Origin: Calditrichota bacterium | Lineage (GTDB): Bacteria; Calditrichota; Calditrichia; Calditrichales; Calditrichaceae | Length of the DNA: 15,746 bases | Assembly (NCBI GenBank): GCA_024278715.1 | Contig: JAJRSN010000203.1 | Location: 1 to 15,746 of the forward strand | Reading direction: 5' to 3' | The notes under the pieces: model-generated | The model's input: only the letters and a program-made list of their open reading frames with translations | What the model was told of the DNA's origin: nothing | Database searches by the model: none | Translations under genes and position numbers: made by a program | Shown here: positions 9,501 to 15,255 of the stretch, one piece after another | Position numbering within the stretch: the first letter of the stretch is position 1 | Layout: every line of letters begins with the position of its first letter

Positions 9501-9646
9501 CGGTTCAAATTTTAAAAGACGAAGAACAAATGCCGGGCAGCTATTCGGTTCAATGGAATGCAGCCAATGTTTCGTCTGGTGTCTATTTTTATCGGTTGCA
9601 AATCGACAATTGGCAGAGCGTACGTAAATGTTTAAAATTAAAGTAA
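6527..9646 (+). CDS. Multidomain secreted protein: helical toroid-like region, two Ig/PKD-like domains, LamG-like domain, T9SS sorting domain
   Basis: A 1039-residue exported protein, probably carbohydrate-active but not assignable to a family by eye. The start is ATG 6527, which opens a clean signal peptide (MIRTIKIFCLTIFVLVVSF, cleaved near PAQ). GTG 6503 has a better purine-rich site (AAAGGGA at 6486-6492) and is a real alternative. Residues about 50-430 look like an (alpha/alpha) toroid, with repeated helices and aromatic/acidic patches such as 'SGNDWWYDTMPN' (154-165) and 'GWGVTVGSWGGYDCSG' (313-328). A small beta region follows to about 540. Two Ig/PKD-like domains (about 565-651 and 652-738) each open with 'PP[RV]I' and contain 'DxDxDELNYxW'. 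A LamG/concanavalin-like domain (740-935) contains 'ALYFDGENDLVLIPN'. The T9SS type A sorting domain (956-1039) opens with 'NYPNPFNPVTTIRY'. The layout fits a surface-anchored or released glycan hydrolase or lyase. Catalytic residues were not identified. Confidence 0.8.
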   Translation: MIRTIKIFCLTIFVLVVSFDFLPAQSGQININRIESMPNLPQPYFMRNWKQVAQKYDSLVFKQDLEGQYLPLIWYKSSGINYPEHGRFGLHTYVGTKNPAQAEAINILPAVIGASLVGIDKQNQFGRNWVLMCEDFFNRRPEQNVYLNNFYGQSGNDWWYDTMPNVFFYQLYDLYPETGHFGQQFVTVADRWLEALKKMGGSAAPWKVPNLNHRAWNLSTMLPNDDGVKEPEAAGAIGWLMYMAYRRLNDEKYRIGAEWSMEFLDQFPVNPSYELQLPYGVYLAARMNAELGTNYNMEKLLNWCFDSEGNVRGWGVTVGSWGGYDCSGLVGEVIGDDYAFAMNTFEMIGNLVPLTRYDERFARAIGKWTLNAANASRLFYGKFLPAQNQDGEQWAWQYDPQGVIAYEALRETDWYSNTQPFATGDALRSGWAETNLALYGSSHVGILGAIIDTTNVRGILKLNVRSTDFFSETPYPMYLIYNPYLNDTTIVINAGSESVDLYDAVSNQDLASGVSGNVGLNLQADQAILICLIPSNAERIYDGERLIIDGNIIDFHTQNTLENHPPRIKALAAEKTEISPSQSVEIYCTAEDRDGDELNYKWTSTGGSITGNSGNITWQAPETEGTFTVRTTVTDGKQGADSAFILLKVSNNRPPVIDELKAEPSEVMPGDTVKLQCLASDPDNDELNYRWWVVPGDTFSSDSQAQWKTPSEIGYYYIHCRVTDQKGLFAEDSVGVSNGDLVINLPLDGSADDLSGFGNNGLITEAVPTENRTGQLNKALYFDGENDLVLIPNKPALNFQNAVTVASWMRVDSFYSREAYPFSHGNWENRWKVSVTNRRLRWTVKTADGVSDLDSKTELQKGRFYYVVCTYDQSEMKIFIDGRLDSQKSWSGAILQTSYDLTLGQVLPGNTQYNFRGILDNFRLYNRALSETEISSLYDSETTLRENSAPLLPESFLEQNYPNPFNPVTTIRYRVKKKGHVKLSVFDCQGRTVQILKDEEQMPGSYSVQWNAANVSSGVYFYRLQIDNWQSVRKCLKLK

Positions 9647-9649
9647 GAC

Positions 9650-9699
9650 CGCAGATTAAGCTGATTACGCCGATTTCGCAGAGTAATGATCGCTGATTG
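9650..9699 (+). repeat. Degenerate 9-bp tandem direct repeat (consensus near CGCNGATTA)
   Basis: Four consecutive 9-base units can be read without gaps: CGCAGATTA (9650), AGCTGATTA (9659), CGCCGATTT (9668) and CGCAGAGTA (9677). After a 5-base slip (ATGAT) a fifth unit follows, CGCTGATTG (9691-9699). Positions 5, 6 and 8 (G, A, T) are constant in all five. The array begins 4 bases after the upstream stop codon. It could be a dispersed intergenic repeat or a protein-binding array; a single occurrence cannot tell these apart. Confidence 0.6.
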
Positions 9700-9849
9700 G
9701 GTTGTGGAGAATAATTTTAATTTGCAGCAATAAAAAGTGTGAAGGAATTTTACATATTGATCAAAGATGATTGAAAGAGAATTTTGTAAGAATAACGGGT
9801 AATTTGGGACAATTTAATTTATCGATAATTGTTTTTAATCATCATGTTT

Positions 9850-9856
9850 AGGAGGG
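9850..9856 (+). promoter_or_regulatory. Strong Shine-Dalgarno site (AGGAGGG) for the 763-residue protein
   Basis: AGGAGGG is close to a perfect anti-16S match and is the best ribosome binding site in the window. Only 4 bases separate the AGGAGG core from ATG 9860. It fixes 9860 as the start rather than ATG 9893, which begins the more standard-looking signal peptide but has no such site. Confidence 0.8.
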
Positions 9857-9859
9857 AAT

Positions 9860-12151
9860 ATGATCTTCAAAGAGTTTACCGGAATCCAATTAATGAAAAA
9901 CTGTTTTAATCGGTTTGTGGTTTTTTCTTTAATAACTCTGTTCTTTTTACTTTCATTTAATGAAAAAGCATTTGCGGTAAAGAAAGAACCTTCCGGCAGC
10001 TCGGTTAAGTGTGAGAATAAAGCGTTTTACCTTAAGAGCGGAGGATATGTAATAGAGTTTGGCGAACAGACCGGAAATCAAATTCTGATTTACAAACCAT
10101 CAACAAGGGGCGTGCTCCGGTTAAATGTTCTGGGCGGGGCTGATGAGTTTAATTTGGCAAATACTGCCAATAAAATTACTTGCGTCACCGATAATGATAA
10201 GTTAGCCATAACGCTGAGGGCGGAAAATAAATGGGGCAAATATGAAATCACGATTTATCAATATAAAAAAAGTCCGGGATTATTTAGATTTACGCAACAA
10301 TTAACTTTAAAACAGAATTTGCCGAAAACCGTGGAGACAAAGCCCGAGTTGCAGCTATTGCGGCGCAAAGGCGATAAACTTATTCCCGTTAAATCCGGTG
10401 ATTTTATTGTGGGTACTGGTCCCAGACATCCCACTTATCTTTACGCAAAACAAGCGCCGTTTACAACTCCCGTTATTTATCTTTGCAGTCCGGGATGGTT
10501 GGGAAGCACTTTTTTCTATTTTGAGGATCTTACATCATTAAATAAATTTTTTGAACTTTCCGGCAGCGGCGCCGAAAAAATTATGGTCGATATCGACAAC
10601 TTTGAAAACACTTTGGGTTACACTATCCCCGCTCAGGCTTTAAAAGCTTTGCCGCTAAAAAAGAAGATTATTTTAACGGACAGTTATTTGTATCTTTCAA
10701 GCCAATATCCCCGCGACGAAGCGGATGTTGCGCTGAAATACTTATCTTACCTTTCTACTGTTTATGCTTATATCAATAAACCAGCTACCGAGTTGACCGA
10801 TTGGCGGGATTTGGCTGAAAAGGAGATTAAAGATCTAAATAAAGAGGGATTGTGGGTCACCGTAGAGGGGCGTCCCTATTTACGCGCCTATGTGAACGAC
10901 GAGCGGAAATCGGCGGAGTTAATTACCCAGTTGGATTTGCTGCTGCCGCTTTCAAAGTACAAAATGGTTCAGAATATTGACAGTTCTCTCATTAAGATAC
11001 TCACAAATACTCTTCCGGCATTTTACGCGGAGCGCTACAAGGCGTTAAATAATAATTTTCCCAACATCGAAGAAGGAGATAGCTGGTACGTTGTGGAAGA
11101 GATGACCCAGCTTGCCAAGCTCGCCAAGTTGGGCAATAAAACGGCTAAAGAGATCCTTTTAAAATCCGTTAAAAATATGATAACCTTTGCCCGCAACGTT
11201 GATTACGAATTTCCCAATCACTTTTCTTATTCCGATTTTAGACCCACTTTCGGTATTGAGCAGGATGTTTCCGGCGGCTACGCTTACCTGATGCTTGAGC
11301 TCTATGATCTTTTTGGCGATAAAAAATATCTAAACGAAGCCAGGGAATCGATTAAACGCATCACAGCTAAGTATTTCAACTTAAATTACGAACTGCAAAT
11401 GACGGCGATGGGAGCGGTTGCCGCGGCAAGGCTCTATAAGATTACAGGCGAAGAAAAATATCTTAAAATGAGCTATATGCCCATTGCCAATATTATGTTA
11501 GTTACCTGGCTCTGGGAGTGCGATTACGGATACGCCAAATCCTATTCCACGTTCTTCGGGCTGAGCCCCATGCTGCACAGCGGCGTAATTACGATGAAAG
11601 AGCAGTATGAAGTTTGGGGTTATTTAACTGAATATCTGCATCTATTGCAGGGAGAATTACCCAAACCCATAGACAATTTGATTTCCGAATTTTATCGTTA
11701 CACGCTTTTTACCCTTAAATACACGCTTCCCCCGCTGTTGCCGAAAGAGGCGGCTGCGTTGCATCCTACGTCGTATCCCGAGGTTAATTTAAACGATCTT
11801 TCCATTTATATTCCTCTGGAGGACCTGCGCGAGGGGTCGTCTAAGAGTGGTTTAATAGGACAGCAGGTTTACGGCGCCGGAGGACCGATCACTTTTGCCG
11901 CCGAAGCCTACAAAAAAATAAATGACGATATTACCGTATATTCGGAATATCCTGTTGTTTGGCATAACGAATCTTCTTTCGTATTAAGCGGATCTCCCGA
12001 ATATGAGATTTGGGTCGAAATTACAGGGGAAAAATTACCGGCAATCTTCGATAAACAGAAGCAGAAGTTGAAGGTCACTGTGATTGATAAAAACAAATTA
12101 AAATTTAAGGCAAGAGGCGGCGAAAAATATTATTTGGGAAAACGGGATTAA
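9860..12151 (+). CDS. Exported protein of unknown function, beta-rich N-terminus plus helical toroid-like region
   Basis: A 763-residue protein that I do not recognise. The start is set by the AGGAGGG site. The signal peptide is long, with an 11-residue extension before 'MKNCFNRFVVFSLITLFFLL' and cleavage probably near 'AFA-VKK' (about residue 40). Residues about 45-290 are beta-rich, like the sandwich domain that precedes the barrel in many polysaccharide-active enzymes. Residues about 300-640 are mostly paired helices consistent with an (alpha/alpha) toroid, with conserved-looking patches 'FSYSDFRPTFGIEQDVSGGY' (455-474) and 'WLWECDYGYAKSYSTFFG' (550-567). The C-terminal 70 residues are beta-rich. 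There is no T9SS sorting domain and no lipobox, so a soluble periplasmic location is likely. The gene is visibly more AT-rich than the genes before it. Lying just upstream of a sugar ABC importer, it may process oligosaccharides before uptake; this is inference. A lyase, epimerase or hydrolase are all possible. Confidence 0.75.
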   Translation: MIFKEFTGIQLMKNCFNRFVVFSLITLFFLLSFNEKAFAVKKEPSGSSVKCENKAFYLKSGGYVIEFGEQTGNQILIYKPSTRGVLRLNVLGGADEFNLANTANKITCVTDNDKLAITLRAENKWGKYEITIYQYKKSPGLFRFTQQLTLKQNLPKTVETKPELQLLRRKGDKLIPVKSGDFIVGTGPRHPTYLYAKQAPFTTPVIYLCSPGWLGSTFFYFEDLTSLNKFFELSGSGAEKIMVDIDNFENTLGYTIPAQALKALPLKKKIILTDSYLYLSSQYPRDEADVALKYLSYLSTVYAYINKPATELTDWRDLAEKEIKDLNKEGLWVTVEGRPYLRAYVNDERKSAELITQLDLLLPLSKYKMVQNIDSSLIKILTNTLPAFYAERYKALNNNFPNIEEGDSWYVVEEMTQLAKLAKLGNKTAKEILLKSVKNMITFARNVDYEFPNHFSYSDFRPTFGIEQDVSGGYAYLMLELYDLFGDKKYLNEARESIKRITAKYFNLNYELQMTAMGAVAAARLYKITGEEKYLKMSYMPIANIMLVTWLWECDYGYAKSYSTFFGLSPMLHSGVITMKEQYEVWGYLTEYLHLLQGELPKPIDNLISEFYRYTLFTLKYTLPPLLPKEAAALHPTSYPEVNLNDLSIYIPLEDLREGSSKSGLIGQQVYGAGGPITFAAEAYKKINDDITVYSEYPVVWHNESSFVLSGSPEYEIWVEITGEKLPAIFDKQKQKLKVTVIDKNKLKFKARGGEKYYLGKRD

Positions 12152-12237
12152 GAGATAAATTTAAAAAATTTAGGGCGGTTTGAATAATAAATAATGGTCA
12201 ACAATGATTTTTTAAGGAAATTAGGGCAATTCCGGAA

Positions 12238-13554
12238 ATGAAGGTATTTATTTATCGGGCGATGACAGCGGTTTTAATTTTGGTCTTATTATTTGCCTGC
12301 GAAAAGGAGCGGCGACCGGCAAATCAAACGAGCTCCGAAAGGGTTCGTCTTACCTATTGGAGTTCGTCGAACGCGCAAGAGATCAAATTGGCAAAAAAAT
12401 TGGTCGGCTTATGGAACGCGTCGCATCCCGATATTCAGGTAAAAATGCAGCCCCTGCCGTCGAGTCAGTCTTCCGAAGAGGTGTTGTTGGCGGCTATAGC
12501 CGGAGGAACCACACCCGATCTTTGTTCCAATATCTGGCCCGGCGCCATGGACGATTTTATTTCCGCCGGCGGTCTGGTGCGCCTCGATACCTTTCCCGAT
12601 TTCTGGACGTACATGAACGAACGCGTTCCCGAAGATCTTTTAAGGTCGTTTAAGGCAAAAGACGGCGGTTATTACCAAATTCCCTGGAAAACAAATCCGA
12701 TAATGGTGTTTTACAATAAAAAGATTTTCAGGGAAGCGGGGGTTCAGGCGCCGCTTACCACCTATTCCGAATTTTTAAAAGCCGCGGAAAAGATTGTGCG
12801 CGATCGGGACGGCGACGGCGAGGTAGATCAATGGATGCTCTATCGGGAGGTTAAACCGATCTGGTGGCAGCGCTTATTCGATTACTATCCGTTTTACATT
12901 TGCGCTTCGGGCGGTAAAACTTTGTTTAATGGCGACGTCATTGATTTTAATAATGACGCAAGCGTCAAAGTATTCGCCTTTTTCCAGACCATGTACCGCA
13001 GAGGATTTATTCCCATTACACAGTTTCAGGGCGATCAATATTTGGCAGGAAAGCTGGCAACGCAAATTTCGGGACCATGGTTTGTCGCTCAGATCGAAAA
13101 ATTTAAACAACCCGGTTTTGAATACGATATAATGCCTATTCCCAAGCCCGATGATTACAAAGGAAGAGTTTACACTTACGGCGATCCTAAGAATATTTCT
13201 ATTTTCAATACCACTAAGCACCCCGCGCAAGCCTGGCAGTTCGCCAAATGGTTGATTTCAAGACAGGCGGATCTGAATTTGCTTCAAATCGCCAATCAAA
13301 TTCCTATTCGTAAAGATCTGTTACAGGATTCTCTTTTTACCGATTATTTTAAAAATAATCCCAAAATGGTTATTTTTGCCAAACAGGCGCCTTACACGCG
13401 CGGGGTAGATGGAGTGGCTGACTTAAAGGAAATTTTTAGCGCCATATCTCAGGAATATGAAGCCAGTGTGATTTATGACAGACGAACGCCGGAAGAGGCG
13501 ATAAAACGCGCGGCTAAAAGGGTGGAAGTCATCAGGGAATGGAATCGTCTATGA
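12238..13554 (+). CDS. Sugar ABC transporter substrate-binding lipoprotein (family 1)
   Basis: A 438-residue extracellular solute-binding protein of family 1 (MalE/UgpB-like), which captures a sugar or oligosaccharide and delivers it to the two permeases encoded next. The N-terminus is a lipoprotein signal peptide with lipobox L18-F19-A20-C21, so the mature protein is anchored through Cys21. Family features include the opening strand 'VRLTYWSSSNAQEIKLAKKL' and the hinge-side motif 'AGGTTPDL'. Further signs are 'YYQIPWKTNPIMVFYNKKIF', where the family usually has a similar 'P.......YYNK' pattern, and 'QAWQFAKWLIS'. A 'DRDGDGEVDQW' loop (189-199) resembles the calcium-like loops seen in many members of this family. 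The gene shares an ATGA overlap with the first permease gene, indicating translational coupling. The length is normal for the family. The ligand cannot be read from the sequence. Confidence 0.93.
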   Translation: MKVFIYRAMTAVLILVLLFACEKERRPANQTSSERVRLTYWSSSNAQEIKLAKKLVGLWNASHPDIQVKMQPLPSSQSSEEVLLAAIAGGTTPDLCSNIWPGAMDDFISAGGLVRLDTFPDFWTYMNERVPEDLLRSFKAKDGGYYQIPWKTNPIMVFYNKKIFREAGVQAPLTTYSEFLKAAEKIVRDRDGDGEVDQWMLYREVKPIWWQRLFDYYPFYICASGGKTLFNGDVIDFNNDASVKVFAFFQTMYRRGFIPITQFQGDQYLAGKLATQISGPWFVAQIEKFKQPGFEYDIMPIPKPDDYKGRVYTYGDPKNISIFNTTKHPAQAWQFAKWLISRQADLNLLQIANQIPIRKDLLQDSLFTDYFKNNPKMVIFAKQAPYTRGVDGVADLKEIFSAISQEYEASVIYDRRTPEEAIKRAAKRVEVIREWNRL

Positions 13555-14429
13555 TGCGATCTGTGTTAGAGCGTATTAAACGCAGTAATAAAGTCGGTTA
13601 TTTGATGAGCTTGCCCTATTTGGTGAGTTTTGCTTTGTTTATCGCTTTTCCTCTGGGATTTTCGTTTATTCTGATCTTTCATAAGTGGAATATCATTACG
13701 CCCATGCAGTGGGTGGGATTGAAGAATTTTTACCGTTTATTTCATGATGTGGAATTTTTCAGAGCTATTTTGAACACCCTTGTTTTTCTTGTTATTCATA
13801 TTCCTTTACAGATTGTTTTTGCTTTGATTCTTGCCGTTTTGCTCAATCAGAAAATTCGTTTTCGCGGTTTTTTTAGGGCTGTGTTTTTTATGCCGGTTAT
13901 CGTTTCCGGGGTTGTAATTACCATTCTCTGGCAGCAATTGTACGGCTACGAAACCGGGGTATTGAATTTACTTCTTTTAAAATTGGGTTTATCCAGAATC
14001 CCCTGGATTAACGATCCCTCCTGGGCGATGCCTTCGATTGCCATAATGGCTACCTGGAAAAATGTGGGACTTTATATTATTCTCTTTCTTGTGGGACTGC
14101 AGAATATTCCCAAATATTTGTACGAATCCGCCGAACTGGACGGCGCGAGCGACTGGCAGAAATTTATTTACATCACAATTCCCGCTTTGAACAGTACTAT
14201 GGTTCTGGTGGTAATTTTATCGACCATCGGCGGTTTTTCTCTGTTTATCGAACCGTTTGTGATGACAGGCGGTGGACCGATGAACAGTACGCTATCGGCA
14301 ATGCTCTACATCTATAAACAGGCTTTCTATTTCGGTCACATGGGGTATGCCGCAACGCTGGGATTTTTCTTTGCTTTTATCATATTTTTGGTTGTTCTGG
14401 TGCAAAAACGAGTGGTGGAGAGGAAATAA
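13551..14429 (+). CDS. Sugar ABC transporter permease, MalF/UgpA type
   Basis: A 292-residue inner-membrane subunit of a carbohydrate ABC importer (CUT1 family). Six hydrophobic segments can be followed, the first being 'YLVSFALFIAFPLGFSFILI'. The cytoplasmic EAA loop that contacts the ATPase lies at about residues 191-213 (YESAELDGASDWQKF followed by IYITIPAL), matching the family form 'EAAxxDGAxxxxxFxxIxxP'. The family motif 'GGPMNSTLS' before the last segment is also present. ATG 13551 is chosen because it forms an ATGA overlap with the upstream stop. An in-frame ATG at 13539 would add four residues. It pairs with the MalG-type gene 5 bp downstream to form the heterodimeric channel. Confidence 0.95.
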   Translation: MMRSVLERIKRSNKVGYLMSLPYLVSFALFIAFPLGFSFILIFHKWNIITPMQWVGLKNFYRLFHDVEFFRAILNTLVFLVIHIPLQIVFALILAVLLNQKIRFRGFFRAVFFMPVIVSGVVITILWQQLYGYETGVLNLLLLKLGLSRIPWINDPSWAMPSIAIMATWKNVGLYIILFLVGLQNIPKYLYESAELDGASDWQKFIYITIPALNSTMVLVVILSTIGGFSLFIEPFVMTGGGPMNSTLSAMLYIYKQAFYFGHMGYAATLGFFFAFIIFLVVLVQKRVVERK

Positions 14430-14434
14430 TTGCG

Positions 14435-15244
14435 ATGAAGCGTTTTTGGATGTACCTGATTTTATGTGTAAGCGGAATTACATTTATCTACCCTTTTTTG
14501 TGGATGCTGTCTGCCAGTTTAAAGCCGGAAATGGAAATCGGCAATCTTGCCCTTTGGTCGAACAGCTTTAATTTGCACAGTTATCAGGCGGTGGTTCAGA
14601 AAATTCCCATAGGCAGAGCGCTGCTGAACAGTGTTTTTGTTTCGGCGTGCGTTACCGCTTCGGTGCTTTTTTTCGGATCAATCGTCGGTTATGCTCTGTC
14701 GCGGCTGCAATTTTGGGGCAGAAATTTAATCTTTGGCGTGATCTTGTTTACCATGGTCATTCCTTTCCAGATAACATTGATCCCCATGTACATTTTAATG
14801 GTCAAGTTCGGATGGGTGGATACCTATTTGTCGTTGATCGTGCCCGGAATGGTCAGCGCGTTTGCTATTTTGTTGTTCCGGCAGTTTTTTCTTGATATTC
14901 CGCAGGATTTAATAGATGCGGCGCGGATCGACGGATGCAATGATTTCACGATTTTATTTAAAATAATTTGGCCGATTTCACGTCCCGTCGTGATTACGGT
15001 GGGCATTATTACGTTTATGACAAGCTGGAATGATGTTTTGTGGCCCCTGATCGTTATTCGCAACGAATCTTTAATGACCATGCCGCAACTTGTGACCATA
15101 TTTGCAGTGGGAGGACAGGCGGAATCCCAATTGGGAGCCACTCTGGCTGCCGCTACTTTACTTGCCGTGCCGATTATTCTGGTATATTCCTTCTTCCAGC
15201 GCTATTTTATTGAAAGTATGGCAACATCAGGACTAAAAGGATAG
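14435..15244 (+). CDS. Sugar ABC transporter permease, MalG/UgpE type
   Basis: A 269-residue inner-membrane subunit, the second half of the CUT1 sugar channel. The first segment contains 'GITFIYPFLWMLSASLK', the usual N-terminal signature of MalG-type permeases, and six hydrophobic segments are visible. The EAA loop is at about residues 160-184 (IDAARIDGCNDFTIL, then FKIIWPISRP). The segment 'TSWNDVLWPLIVI' and the C-terminal 'FFQRYFIESMATSGLKG' are strongly conserved in this group. The start ATG 14435 has AGAGGAAA about 10 bases upstream, at the end of the previous gene, from which it is separated by 5 bp. No ATPase gene follows within the window. Confidence 0.95.
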   Translation: MKRFWMYLILCVSGITFIYPFLWMLSASLKPEMEIGNLALWSNSFNLHSYQAVVQKIPIGRALLNSVFVSACVTASVLFFGSIVGYALSRLQFWGRNLIFGVILFTMVIPFQITLIPMYILMVKFGWVDTYLSLIVPGMVSAFAILLFRQFFLDIPQDLIDAARIDGCNDFTILFKIIWPISRPVVITVGIITFMTSWNDVLWPLIVIRNESLMTMPQLVTIFAVGGQAESQLGATLAAATLLAVPIILVYSFFQRYFIESMATSGLKG

Positions 15245-15247
15245 GAG
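15243..15247 (+). promoter_or_regulatory. Shine-Dalgarno site (AGGAG) that decides a TTG start
   Basis: AGGAG overlaps the TAG stop of the MalG-type permease gene and lies 8 bases before TTG 15256. No ATG or GTG occurs in the following frame near this site, so the spacing supports TTG as the true start of the GH130-type gene and implies coupling with the permease. Confidence 0.7.
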
Positions 15248-15255
15248 TACTAATT

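Larger units (their letters stand above)
9647..9859 (+). other. AT-rich intergenic region between the two large exported-protein genes
   Basis: This is the longest gene-free stretch in the window. It starts with a degenerate 9-bp repeat cluster (9650-9699), is then AT-rich, and ends in a strong ribosome binding site. No GC-rich hairpin followed by a T-run was found, so there is no clear intrinsic terminator for the upstream gene. No convincing paired -35/-10 or Bacteroidetes-type promoter was found either. A new transcription unit starting here is plausible from the gap size and the composition change alone. Confidence 0.5.

Noticed and set aside
9819..9828. Palindrome TTATCGATAA, with flanking ACAATT/AATTGT (9809-9832), as an operator
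   Set aside because: Short AT-rich palindromes are expected by chance here, no paired promoter could be placed around it, and no second copy was seen before the ABC genes.
9804..9829. TTGGGA and GATAAT as a sigma70-like promoter
   Set aside because: The spacer is only 14 bases, too short for a standard promoter.
12157..12171. AAATTT-AAA-AAATTT hairpin after the 763-residue gene as a terminator
   Set aside because: The stem has no GC pairs and no T-run follows, so it would not act as an intrinsic terminator.
12230..12237. TTCCGGAA palindrome next to the ABC binding-protein start
   Set aside because: An 8-base palindrome is common by chance and no repeat of it was found in a regulatory position.
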